Source: Orychophragmus violaceus
Taxonomy: Eukaryota > Streptophyta > Magnoliopsida > Brassicales > Brassicaceae
Assembly: GCA_030180135.1 (NCBI GenBank)
Contig: CM058239.1
Location: 46,697,270-46,761,269, forward strand
Length of the DNA: 64,000 nucleotides
Direction of reading: 5' to 3'
Part shown: positions 1 through 11,850 of the stretch, in pieces
Position numbering within the stretch: the first letter of the stretch is position 1
Layout of the letters: each line of letters opens with the position of its first letter
Made by a program: the position numbers and the translations under genes
Notes under the pieces: model-generated
What the model was told of the DNA's origin: nothing
The model's input: only the letters and a program-made list of their open reading frames with translations
Database searches by the model: none

Positions 1-3000
1 AGCAACCAGGATGAATTTATTCCCATAAGATGAGGGAAAAGGACCCATAAAGTCTATGCCCCAGCAATCAAAAACCTCAACCTCAAGAATGAAATTATGA
101 GACATCTCATGCTTCCTACTGATTTTCCCTCTCCTCTGACAGGCATCACAATGAGAAATGAAGGAGTGAGTATCTGCAAACATTGTAGGCCACCAGAAAC
201 CTGCTTGCAAAACCTTAGACACAGTCTTAAAAGTAGCAAAATGTCCTGCATAATCTGATCCATGGCAGTGGAATAGGATATCTGGAACCTCTGATTCAGC
301 AACACATTTTCTGTAAAGGCCATCTGAACAGTGCTTATAGAGGTAAGGCTCATCCCAATAGTATCGCCTAAGCTCTCTGAAGAACCTCTTCTTCTCATAT
401 CCTTTCAGATCATCTGGTTCAGTCTCTGCAGCCAGGTAGTTGGCTATATCTGCGTACCATGGTCGATCAGTTGTTGTGACAGCATCAATCTCAAACTCGC
501 AGCCTCCAATCTGAATTGTAAAAGTCTCTGGATCTGCATCCGCATTGCAACGATCGTCGCAGAGGAGCGCATCGATCGTCGCTGTCCCGATAGGTGCATC
601 GATCGACGCCGAGATGGCATCGATCGACGCAATGCGATTAATCCGACAGTTTTGCAGGTTTCTGTCCAAATCTGTGTGAAACATTGTCCCAACCATATTG
701 ACGTTCTCTTCAGGAAAATAGTCATTAATTGGCACGTCTTCCTCAACCAGCATCCTTGAAAGATGGTCAGCAACTCCATTTTCAACCCCTTTCTTATCCC
801 TCACTTCAATGTCAAACTCCTGAAGCAACAGAATCCATCTCAACAATCTTGGTTTAGCATCTTTCTTCTGCATCAGATACTTCAGGGCTGAATGATCAGT
901 GTGTACAATCACTTTTGAGCCAACAAGATAAGGGCAAAACTTCTCAAATGCAAAGACAACTGCCAACAACTCCTTCTCCGTAATGGCATAGTTTCTTTGT
1001 GCATCATCCAGTGTCCTACGGGCATAATAGATAGCATGAAGCTTTCTATCCTTCTTCTGCCCAAGAACAGCTCCCACAACATAATCACTTGCATCACACA
1101 TAACCTCAAAAGGCAGATCCCAATCCGGTGGCTGAACTATGGGAGCACTCACTAATGCCTGCTTGATCTGTTCAAATGCAGTTTGACAATCTGCAGTGAA
1201 CTCAAATTTGGTATCCTTACACAGCAAAGCAGTTAGTGGCCTAGCGATCTTACTGAAATCTTTGATGAACCGTCTATAGAAGCCAGCATGTCCAAGAAAG
1301 CTTCTAATAGACTTAACAGAATCAGGCTCCTTAAGGTTGGTCATTACCTCAATCTTAGCGCGGTCCACCTCTATTCCTGCTTTAGACACTTTATGTCCAA
1401 GTACAATGCCATCTCTGACCATGAAATGACACTTCTCCCAATTAAGAACTAAATGCTTTTCTTCACATCTTGTCAAAACCTTACACAGATTATCTAAGCA
1501 TTCATTATAGGATGATCCATATACTGAGAAATCATCCATGAATACCTCCATAAAGTCCTCAATCATGTCTGTGAATATGGACATCATGCATCTCTGGAAA
1601 GTGGCTGGTGCATTGCAGAGTCCAAAAGGCATCCTACGGTAAGCAAATGTCCCATATGGACAAGTAAAAGTGGTCTTTCCTTGATCCTCTGGATGGATAG
1701 GAATCTGAAAGAAACCTGAGTAGCCATCGAGGAAGCAATAGTAAGGATGATTGGCTAACCTCTCAAGCATCTGATCACTAAAAAAATGATCCTTCCTGGT
1801 AGCAGCATTCAGCTTCCTGTAATCTATACACATCCTGTGTCCTGTCACAGTCCTAGTAGGTATCAGCTCGTTCTTCTCATTCTTCACAACTGTAACTCCA
1901 CCCTTCTTAGGTACTACATGGACTGGACTCACCCAATCACTGTCAGAGATAGGATAAATAATCCCAGCATCAAGGAGTTTCATAATCTCCTTTTTAACCA
2001 CTTCCTGCAGATTAGAATTAAGTCTTCTCTGATGCTCGATAGATGTCTTGGATTCATCCTCAAGATGTATCCGATGCATGCACAACTCCGGTGAGATACC
2101 TGAAATATCAGCAAGAGAATAGCCAAGAGCCTTGCGATGCTTGCGCAGCTTGCTTAGCAGTAAAGTGAGCTCTGCGTTGTTCAAGCCAGCATTAACAATC
2201 ACTGGATAAGTTGAATTGGGTCCAAGAAATGCGTACCTTAGCCCGGATGGAAGTTGTTTCAGTTCTATTTTCGGAGCTTTTTCCTCTGCCCAATCTCTGT
2301 CTACTTGCAACGATCGATGCTTAGGTAGTGTCGATCGTTGCACGGTCGCGTCAGACACTTCTACCTGCATTGTAACCTCAACAGAATCCATCATCCTCAT
2401 ATAGCACATTGCTGGCTCGTCCTGCAGGTACTCCAACTCCAATATAGAGCTCAGTAAAGCCCTTTCTAGTGGGTCCTCAACATGTGATTGGTAAAAATAC
2501 TCGGTTGCCAAATCACCCAATGTGTCCACATAGAAGGTCTGCTCGTCGATGGTTGGTCTCTTTGCCAGCTTGTTCATATCAAAACTCATCTTCAGATCAC
2601 CCACATTCAGAACTATTTTACCTCCCTGACAGTCAATCATTGCACCAGCTGTAGCTAAGAAAGACCTGCCTAGAATCAATGGATCTTTTGGCTCCTGTCC
2701 ATATTGTAGAACCACAAAATCAGTAGGGATCACACATTTGCCAACCATTATAGGCACATCCTCTATTACTCCTTCGGGAATCCTGATTGATCTATCTGCC
2801 AGAACCAGTGATATCCTGGTGGGTATAAAGTCTGTCATTCCGAGCCTTTTAGCAACTGAGAGTGGCATGAGATTTCCACTGGAACCAAGATCACATAGAG
2901 ATCTTTCGAATCTCTCTTTGTAGATAGCACAATCTAACACGAAGCTTCCTGGATCCTTTAACTTCTCGGGAATTCTGCCCTGAACCCCTGCACTGCATAC

Positions 3001-3804
3001 CTCATTGAGCATCATTATACTTTCCTCATTAGACCATTTCCCAGAAATCATATCCTTAAGGCATCTCTTCATCATAGGAGAAGTTTCCATGGAGTCCAAC
3101 AAAGGTACTTCAACTTTCACCTTTTTTATGAACTCCTTCCACTTTGCATACTGCCTATCATTCTTAGCCTTTCTGGGATTCTTGGGATAAGGTACCTTAG
3201 GCTTGTATACCCTTTCGGTCGGCTGTTTCGGTTTCTCTGGTTTCGAACTCTCTGCAGTCACCTTGTGTCGATCGTTGCTCCTATCGCATCGATCGATGCT
3301 AGGCGACTGTGTTACGACTTCCGGTTCCCTGATTTCACTCTGCATCGATCGTTGCTTAGATGCATCGATCGACGCATTGCGGATATCGCGGATCTCATCT
3401 TCCAGCTCTTCAATTTCCTCGAGTTCTTCAACACTTAACTGCTTTTTCTGGCCAGATGATAGCTCCTTACCACTTCTCAACGTCACTGCATTGCATTGGT
3501 ACTTGGGATTAGCATCAGTCCGTCCTGGGAGATATCCATCTTCCCTTTTAGCATATCCAACAGTTTTTGCAACTCTAGCATCAAGCTCCTTCATGTGCGT
3601 GTTCAGATATTCAAACTTCCCATTCAGCTCCCTGTATATTGTTTCCATCTTCTCGTTGACATCTGCTGCATTCTTAGTCTGACTTTCCATCATCTGTTTC
3701 AGCATCGTCTCCACTCTACTTTCAGATTCATTGGTTCTCTGAGTACCTTGTCCAAAGGTCTTCTGAAAACCACTTTTCTGCCCTCCATTGAAGAATCTGT
3801 TTCC
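1..3804 (-). CDS. Athila-type Ty3/gypsy pol polyprotein, partial
   Basis: The minus-strand frame is open for 1,268 codons from a TAG at 3805-3807 to the window edge. Reading 5' to 3' it has a gag-pro linker, an aspartic protease region near 2866-2905 (CDLGSSGNLMPLS), reverse transcriptase (CIDYRKLNAATRKDH near 1791-1840; active site FMDDFSVYG near 1516-1545), RNase H (CDASDYVVGAVLG near 1052-1117; HTDHSALKYL near 850-915), an integrase HHCC zinc finger near 127-275 (CDACQRRG) and the start of the integrase core (WGIDFMGPFP near 20-60). The product would copy element RNA and integrate the cDNA. The RT wording and the protease DLG motif fit the Athila lineage of plant gypsy elements. Copies of a CGATCG dyad interrupt the linkers at 551-626, 2308-2342 and 3266-3380. 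The integrase C-terminus and any env-like ORF lie outside the window. Confidence 0.9.
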
Positions 3805-4085
3805 CTATTGATTTCCAAATCTATTACCTTGGAATCCAGAACCTCCTATGTAATTCACATCTTCCTCATGAGTGTCTTCCTCAGCTTGAATTACTTCTAC
3901 ATCTTGGGCAAAGTGGACAGCTTTCTTACCTGCTAGGAGATTGCAAACTGTGTCCAGCCTTGATCTAATATCAGCTATATCAGAATTCTCTACACTTCCA
4001 CCAGATTTCTTCCTCCTCTCATCCATAGTCTTGCAACTGTTGCTGCATATTAGATTCTCAATCAACTGCTTAGCTTGTGTAGGAG
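3805..4085 (-). pseudogene. Athila gag remnant, N-terminally deleted
   Basis: Downstream gag sequence (TQAKQLIENLICSNSCKTMD, then RSRLDTVCNLL) lies in the same frame as pol but is cut off from it by an in-frame TAG at 3805-3807, where a glutamine codon would be expected. Upstream of about 4085 the gag similarity stops abruptly and LTR/leader-like sequence begins. Most of gag, the leader and the primer-binding site therefore seem to have been deleted. The copy could not supply its own Gag, although its pol frame is open. I did not find a recognisable PBS between here and 5193. Confidence 0.75.
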
Positions 4086-5193
4086 TCCGTATTCAATAGC
4101 TCAAGAACAGGAAATTAAACTAGGAAGAAAGCAATGTGATTGAATTAAAAGCAATGCGAGAAAGTAAACAGAAAGCAGAGATTGTTGGTTGTGAAAACAA
4201 GTTATTAAGAGCGCTAAGTCTAGGGCGTTCTCAGGAAATTAGACAAGCAGACAGTTCATTCAGCAAGGATCTAATTAAGCACAGTTTTAGAACTCAAAAC
4301 ACAGATATAGAATTAACCAAATTCCTTTGCGATAATTCTCTAAGTCTAAGTGCAGCAAACCAAACTTTCGTTTGCGAGAACTAACAGATTAAAATAGCAT
4401 TAATCCCAAGTTTGATATGTTCAAAATTATCCTAAACCAAACTTTCGTTTGCGAGAAGTTTAATTGCTCAACCTAATTAGTTCAGATTCATAAACCCCAC
4501 TTCCGTGACGTATTTAGCAACCTAAGATCTAGATTCTAATTGATCAGGTTAGAACTAGCTTTAAGCACAATTAGATTGAAGAACAGATATAGTTATGAAT
4601 CCTAAACTGAATTAAACAAGTCTAGCAAGTCATGAAATCCTATGTGAGAAACCCTAAACCTAACTAGGAATCTACTCAGACATAGATAATGAAAACATAA
4701 TCATATGATGAATAAATTGCATAAAAGATAAAGAATAAAAGGGGTTCGAAATCTTCTCCAAATACAAATGAAGTAAAGGTTCAGATCAGCCCCAAAAGCT
4801 CTAAAAATCCTCTGCTCTTAATTATCAAAGCGTTGGTAAATAAAACACCAAAAACTTAATTATATAGGTCTAATCTCGGCCAGGGGCTTCTTTGTAAATA
4901 TCAGGAACTTCTGGATTAGAGTGCAATATCTTGACTCTTCATAAACCGCCGAGTTTCGGCCCATCTCGCTGGTGCAACGATCGGTGCATGTGTGCAACGA
5001 TCGACGCATTTCTCTGTTTCGGACAGTGAACTCTATCTCTCGGCCAAACACTCCAAAAATCTCCAAAAAGTGCCATAATCACCAAATATGCTCCAAACCT
5101 GATTATACCTGTAAAAGACTCTAAAAGAACACAAAAAGACACTAAAACACACTTATATCATGGTCTAAAACTAGTAAAAACCATGATATATCA
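4086..5193 (-). repeat. Athila 5' LTR (and possibly leader), minus orientation
   Basis: On the minus strand the element starts TGATATATCATGG at 5193, abutting copia coding sequence. The region is non-coding, AT-rich, and has two direct copies of ACTTTCGTTTGCGAGAA at about 4361-4380 and 4440-4457. CGATCG-like dyads occur at 4973-5010. The inner LTR end cannot be fixed because the PBS is missing. The element interrupts the neighbouring copia just downstream of its gag, so the TSD partner lies left of the window. Confidence 0.7.
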
Positions 5194-5195
5194 TT

Positions 5196-6110
5196 CTACT
5201 GTCGCTTAGGTCCTGCATATTTCAAAAATATCAGTACCATAACTAGTATCCAATACTCATGTAGAACTTGAAACAATAACACAATACCTGAAGAAGAAGT
5301 ACCATACATCTTCTCCATCTCTTGTGAATCTTCCAGGAATTTAATGCAATTTCTCTTCCAATGCCCAAACTCTTTACAGTAGCAGCATTTATCAACATCA
5401 GATGGGCCTGACTTGGGCTTAAAAGATGACACATGTTTATCCCGATTCCAAATCCGAATGTCCTTGCCATCACCCTTGTCTAAACAAGATTTCTCAAATA
5501 TTTTACCCTTTTTGATGTTTTGCTCTGCTGTCTTGAGCATGCCATGCAGCTCAGTCAACGTCTTCGTCAAGCCTTTCTTGATATAGTTCTTTATGAACTT
5601 ATCATAACTTGACGGCAGTGACTGCAGAATGATGTCAGTAGCCAACTCCAAGCTGACAGGACAATCCAGTCTCCCCAGGTTATCAATGTAACCCATCATT
5701 TTAATGACATGAGGACTTACTGGAGCATCCTCTGGTAGCTTGCACCCAGTGAGAGACTTCACCATCTGGAATCTCTCAACTCGTGCCAGATCCTGAAACT
5801 TCAGTTTCAGACTGGTGATCATCTCTATTGGCGACTCCATGTTCTCGTATTAACTTTTCAAGTCTGAGTTCATGGTAGCCAACATCAGACCACGCACATC
5901 TACCACATCAATATAATGCTTATTCCAAGCATCATATACTGCATTCGAGCGATTGGTCCCAAGCCTTTCTGGAAGAGCTTTCTCAAGGACATAGTCCTTG
6001 CTCTCCTGCTTGAGGATTAATCTCAAATTCCGATACCAATCCAGGAAATTTGATCCATTTAACTTGTCCTTCTCAAGGACGGATCGCAATGAGAAAGTAG
6101 TCTCAGACAT
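5196..6110 (-). pseudogene. Copia A gag, broken
   Basis: A Gag protein beginning MSETTFSLRSVLEKDKLNG at 6110, with the UBN2/retrotran_gag-type core (YDAWNKHY, ELATDIILQSLP) and a CCHC zinc knuckle (CCYCKEFGHWKRNC). An in-frame TAA at 5850-5852 interrupts it; the intact copy in copia B has a glutamine there. After the knuckle the frame shifts, so the protease motif is not read. The remaining downstream pol is displaced beyond the Athila insertion. Confidence 0.88.
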
Positions 6111-7587
6111 AAGCTGAAATCCAAGAAAAACAAAGATTTAGTTATGTATTCCATGAGAAGTCTTATCTAATAAGAAAACTCGCATTATATTCAAACAATG
6201 TTTCCTCTATGAATATAATGATCCAAGATCCACACTTCACCAAAATCTGAGTGGACGACTCGCCATCACCCAAAATTTAGTTATCTAGGTAAGCAAATCA
6301 TTGCTAATTGTACCCAGTACAACTCTTGGTCGCAGAAAAAACAATCCATGTCTCATCTACTCTGACGTCTCTGGGCCCAGAACTTCTGATGGCCCAGTCA
6401 AGTAAACCAATCTCTTTAGTCTTGTGATCATTGACAGTCGCACTGCAAGTCTATCAATGATCACCTGCCTTACTCATGTAGTAGTGGATACCAAGGACTC
6501 CAAGGCTATCCAACAAACGACACAAGTCTTGACAGTAGACAAGATTTGGGCAAGACATCAAGGTTACTTGATATTTAGTTGAGGAAACTAAACTCTGAAA
6601 GGTTAGCATATCAATCTCTTAGGTCATGTAATTGTTGATGTCAAGCACTGCAAGTCCATAAACATAATTACCTGCCTTACTCACGTAATTGTGGACACCA
6701 AGCTCTTGGCTAGACCATCACACCATGAAATGAGTCTTGACAGTTGACCATATTGAAGCTAAGCTTTGACCAAGGTTTAAGTCTAGTTTGGTTTCTGCAA
6801 ATTCAAGGTTCAATAACCAGAATTGCGAGCACTGTGTCGATCGACGCGGACCATGTCTGTCGATCGACACCACCAAATGAAACCGGACTTCAATAACCGG
6901 TTAATCCAATTAACCTGGTTCATTGAACCGGTCATGTCGATCGACACAACCCATGTGTGACGGTCGACATAGACCTAAACTGAAGACAGTTTTGATAACC
7001 GGTCCAATCCAATTGAACCGACTTATCAGATCAAACTGATCTTAACCAATCGGTTTATATTAATTGGGATAATTAGTTCAATTCAATTGAACCAATTCAT
7101 CCAATTCAAACCGTTTTAACCAGTTTCAACTAATTGCGACAATCGGTCCAATTCAATTGAACCGTTTTATCCAATCAAACTGATTTTAAACAATCGGTTT
7201 ATGCTAATTGAGATAATCAGTTCAATCCAATTGAACCAATTCATCCAATTTAAACCGATCTGTTCGGACTTAACCAAGCATGATAACCGGTCCAATCCAA
7301 TTGAACCGATTAACCAATCGCAAGGTCTGTGTCGACCAACACTCAACCTGTGTCGATCGACACAGCAGGCTTTCTGTTTTTCTTTGCGAAAAACCCTAGC
7401 CACCGAGTCTGTCAATTTCACCATTCTGTGTCGACAGACACACCTAGTGTGTCGATCGACACTCTGCGAAAACACATAATCGTTTTCGATCTGAATCGAT
7501 CTAACCTGTTCATATTCATACTATCTTATGAACGAATTTAAATCATCAAATTCTACTAAACATGCTGATTCAATGATAAAACCCTAA

Positions 7588-7600
7588 GGCTCTGATACCA
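7588..7600 (-). other. Primer-binding site of copia A
   Basis: The plus strand reads GGCTCTGATACCA, so the minus strand carries TGGTATCAGAGCC, complementary to the 3' end of plant initiator tRNA-Met. It lies one base inside the LTR, as expected for a plant LTR retrotransposon. Confidence 0.9.
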
Positions 7601-7601
7601 C

Positions 7602-8301
7602 TGTTGCGAATTCCTAGCAGTTCCTAATCCGATTAGGCAACCCTAAGTCTGAATTCCGAGCCTAGGATCTCAGGGTTTAAGTAATTGAATCATGGATCTC
7701 GCGTTTACCTTGTTTTGGCAGCGGAAGATGAATCAGGTAAGACAAGATCAGGAGCGATTCAGATGCCTCGCCTCTATCGTAGTCCACACGCACACAACCT
7801 GGAAAGTCGGGATGCTAGTGCCGGATCTGGGAATCGAAGAGAGAGTTTTTCTGATTTCTGTAATCAAGAAAAAGACGGCTACCTCGTTCAGGTCGACCAT
7901 ATAAGCCTATATATATGACCTGTTATGACTAAACCATTTTTTGGGTTTAACCGAAAAATCTATGTCATAAACCGAAACATCAGTCTCGGAATCGACCCTG
8001 TGTCGATCGATACACCAACTGTGTCGATCGACACATCTCTCTTTAATCGATATTGATATGTATCCAATACACATCATCTTGATCATCACCATGATGATTA
8101 TTCCCATAACAAAGCTTCCAGATTGCTTAGGTGTGTGACCCTATAGGATCATATGACACTGGCAGTAAGTCTACAACTTACAGACTGCAAGAGGCTTCTA
8201 GCAAAACATTGCAACCGCCCAGTATCATACAACATGTCTGATCTCGACACACGACTATCGTTAGAGTAAGTACAATGTGATTTCAGGACATAATCCCAAC
8301 A
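7602..8301 (-). repeat. 5' LTR of copia A (700 bp)
   Basis: Starts TGTTGCGAATTCC at 7602 and ends CATAATCCCAACA at 8301, the TG...CA layout of an LTR. It is related in sequence to the LTR at 60762-61465. It carries two CGATCG dyads at 8004-8009 and 8025-8030, exactly 21 bp apart. Confidence 0.88.
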
Positions 8302-10587
8302 TAGCGAAGAGCAGACCTCCTGCGCATGTTGGTGATGATAGACAAATGAAATCTTTCTTAGATCAGTTCAAAGATAAGACATGCAGGTTATGTGTTACAT
8401 TTAAGAAGAGGACGTCAGCTTCTGAAAATTCTGAGTGTAACATAGAAGAGGCTGTTGAAGATGACGACAGCGACGAAGAAGGATTGATATTTGATTGATG
8501 TGAAGATTCGGATGGTGCTAGTTCGGGTAACGAGGATTACAATTTGTCTGGGAAAGTTTTGAGAGAGTTTGAGGAACCTTGTTTGTCAAAGAAGAAAAAA
8601 ACTTTTGGGAAAGCTGTCCAAGAAGGTGTTGATGATGAGAATTACAGGAAAATAGAGTTACAAGCCTTGGATATTGCTGTTGGGCAAAGGTACGATAGCA
8701 AAGATGAGTTGGTTAATAGGTTGCAGCTTTTGTCACTAGCGAGAAAGTTTGAATTTAACCGTGTAGAGTCAAGGCCGGACTTGTTGATTGTTCAATGCTG
8801 GGTAGAAGGATGCACATGGAGAGTTCGTGCCGGGACAGTTAGAGATTCGCCTTGTTTTCATATCAAGGTATACATTAAAGATCATACTTGTTCTGTCACA
8901 GAACGAGGTGGGTGTAGTCAAGCCACGAAAAATATCTTGGGGCGGCTGTACTTTGATTCGGTTAGTAGTGTTGGGTTGGGCCAAAAGTGATACCAGATCA
9001 TGTTGCTGTGGCTTTGAACTTTCAAATTTGGTATAAAGGTATGTTCAATGGCCTTATACTGGTTGCAGTTTTTTTTTTTAATAATTCGTTTGTTGCAGAT
9101 TTTTTTTCCAGTTATTACAACTTGTTGCGGATTTTTTTACGAAAAACATATTTAATATAAGTTGGATATATGGCAGATTGATTACTGGAAAGCTCATCTG
9201 GCTCTTGCATATGCATGTTTGTTGGCTAATGATAGCCACAAGAGTGGATATGCGGAACTTCCTTCGTATTTGTACTTGATTAGAAAGGCTAATCCGGGGA
9301 CTTTTGCACGTTTAGCGGTGGACGAGGAAGGCCGATTCAAGTACGCATTTATCTCTTTCGGTGCAAGTATCAATGGCTTACAATAAATGAGAAAAGTGGT
9401 TGTTGTCGATGGGACATATCTGAAAGGGAGATATAAAGGGACACTCTTGGTCGCAACATGTCAAGATGGTAACTTCCAAATATTCCCTATAGCATTTGCG
9501 GTTGTTGACACGGAGAACGATGAATCATGGGAATGGTTCTACAGACAACTGAACCGTGTATTTTCAGACGAGGCTGGTCTATCCATCATTTCTGACAGAC
9601 ATAGATCGATAGCTACAGCCATTGGAAAAGTATATCCACTGGCTACTAGAGGTATATGCACATATCATATGTACAAAAACATACTAGTGCGATTTAAAGG
9701 TGGTGACGCATTACGGCTGGTAAAGAAGGCAGCAAACACGTATAGGATATCTGATTTTAATGTCATATTCAATGAGATCCAAAACCTCAAACCGGGCCTC
9801 CATGCTTATCTCGAGAAAGCTGATGTTAAGGTGTGGAGTCGTGCTCACTTTCCAGGTCAGAGATACAATATTTTAACTTCCAATATAGCCGAGTCGATCA
9901 ACAGGGTCTTATTAGATGCGAGAACTCTGCCAATTTCCAAGCTCTTTGACGCCATTCGATCCATGTTAACAAGATGGTTCTCCGATAGGAGGCGGGCGGC
10001 AGAACAGATGTGTACTAGGTTGACGGATGGTGCAGAAAAACTGATAGAGGTCAGTGGTTATAAATTTCAAATGTTATCTCTATAAACTAAGCGTACTGAA
10101 TATACTTTGCTTTCAGCCCCGTGTTACTGCCGCTAGACTGTTAGCAGCGCAGGAAATAGATGCTGATCAAGTACATGTTACTAATGGAAGGCATTCACAT
10201 GTTGTCAACGTACAGGAATGACAATGTTCATGTAAAAGGTTCGATGTTCATCAATTACCTTGTGTTCATGCTATCGCCGCTGGAGTATCTAAGAAGATTA
10301 ATGCACTTGGTCTTTCGTCTCCGTATTATTTTGAGAGCTACCTTATCAACGCTTACACTATGTCTATAATGCCAAGAGATGTATCTCAGTCGGTTCCTGA
10401 ACTCGTTGCAGCACAACAATGTCTACCTCTTATACCTCGTCAGCCTCCTGGAAGACCTAAGAACAATCGATACAAATCTGCTTTAGAGAAAGCTTTGCTC
10501 AAAAAACGTCCTAGGAAGACACATATTTGCTTGAAGTGAAACCAAAGTGGGCATAACAGCCGTACTTGTGGGCGTCATCCAAAATAG
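8302..10587 (+). pseudogene. MuDR-type transposase, decayed
   Basis: Pieces in order: an acidic N-terminal region, a MuDR/zinc-ribbon-like domain (CWVEGCTWRVRAG, about 8790-8830, ending HIKVYIKDHTC), and the MULE transposase core at about 9387-10080. The core keeps the DDE residues: VVVDGTYLKGRYKGTLLVA, IISDRHRSIATAI, CTYHMYKN and NIAESINRVL. A SWIM zinc finger (CSCKRF...CVHAIA, about 10222-10285) and a C-terminal zinc knuckle follow. It is dead: there are stops after LIFD (about 8498), GLQ (9386) and VQE (10219), the first knuckle cysteine pair is broken by TGA (about 10538), and the zinc-ribbon exon needs a frameshift near 8985. The N-terminus is cut by copia A. Splice sites are only guessed. 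Confidence 0.88.
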
Positions 10588-10829
10588 ACATTTCTGAATT
10601 TTCTTTTTGATTAGTTATTATCTTTTACTCTATTCAACATTTGAGGAAGCATGCGTGAGAAACAAATTTTTATTTTAAAACGTTGGGTTTTCAGTTTAGT
10701 GGTTAAAATGGAAAAAAATGTCAAAAGAAGCAATCTTAAAGTTATGTTTATGTCGTCATTTAAATCTTGTTCATATTTAATCAAAATTGGAATTTTGGCC
10801 CTGGCAATCTTAAAATTATTTATTTCCGA

Positions 10830-11850
10830 AAAGAATATGTTATTCAAATTTTGAGCTTAGGGTTTAGGGTTTAGGAAATTTACGGTTAATTTGTTATATT
10901 GTACTTCTGTCTTAGTTATTTTGTGTTTTGTGTATAGGGTTTAAGGTATAGGGTTTAGGGTTATTATTTAAGTTTTTTGGGTTTTTGGATTAGGGTATAT
11001 GCCCTTTAGTAGTTTATTTGTATAATGTAAACAATTTTTTTAATCAAATTTCCAACGTAGGGTTTAGGGTTTAGGAAATCTAGGGTTCATTTAGGATTTT
11101 AGTTGAGGATATGTATGTTTTTGGGTTTGTTGTATAGGTCCCCTAGGGTTAATCTATTATCTTGTACATTTGGTTTAGTTATTTTGTGTATAGGGTTTAG
11201 GGTATAAGGTTATTATTTAAGTTTTTTTGGGTTTTTGGATTAGGGTGTATGCCCTTTAGTAGTTTATTTGTATAATGTAAACGGTTTTTTTTAATCAAAT
11301 TTCCTACGTAGGTTTTAGGGTTTAGGAAATCTAGGGTTCATTTAGGACTTTAGTTGAGGATATATATGTTTTTGGGTTTGTTGTATAGGTCCTCTAGGGT
11401 TAATCTATTATTTTGTGTATAGGGTTTAGGGTATAGGGTTTAGGGTTATTATTTAAGTTTTTTGGGTTTTTGGATTAGGGTATGTGCCCGTTAGTAGTTT
11501 ATTTGTATAATGTAAACGGTTTTTTAATCAAATTTCCAACATAGGGTTTAGGGTTTAGGAAATCTAGGGTTCATTTAGGATTTTAATTGAGGATATGTAT
11601 GTTTTTGGGTTTGTTGTTTAGGTTCTCTAGGGTTAATCTATTATCTTGTACATGTGGTTTAGTTATTTTGTGTATAGGGTTTAGGGTATAGGGTTTAAGG
11701 TTATTATTTAAGTTTTTTGGGTTTTTGGATTAGGGTATATGCCCTTTAGTAGTTTATTTGTATAATGTAAACGGTTTTTAATCAAATTTCCAACATAGGT
11801 TTTAGGGTTTAGGAAATCTAGGGTTCATTTAGGATTTTAATTGAGGATAT
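10830..11850 (+). repeat. Telomere-like tandem repeat inside the MULE
   Basis: Five tandem units, each with TAGGGTTTAGGGTTTAGG or a one-base variant, start at 10858, 11058, 11309, 11542 and 11796 (spacing 200, 251, 233 and 254 bp). Around the telomere-like core each unit repeats the same flanks, such as TTGGATTAGGGT, CCTTTAGTAGTTTATTTG and AATGTAAACGG. It lies between the two convergent MULE genes and has no coding potential. Confidence 0.85.

Larger units (their letters stand above)
5194..8301 (-). mobile_element. Ty1/copia element A, 5' half
   Basis: A minus-strand copia element. Its 5' LTR is 7602-8301, followed by a PBS, a long leader and a broken gag. It is inserted in the MULE transposase, which resumes at 8302, and is cut at 5193/5194 by the Athila element. 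Its 3' half is therefore expected left of the window. The leader (6120-7590) has imperfect repeats built on CCAATTGAACCG-type words (about 6985-7315) and paired CGATCG dyads. Confidence 0.85.

Noticed and set aside
10858..11820. An interstitial telomere or chromosome end
   Set aside because: The TTTAGGG words are few per unit and embedded in 200-254 bp units inside a MULE.
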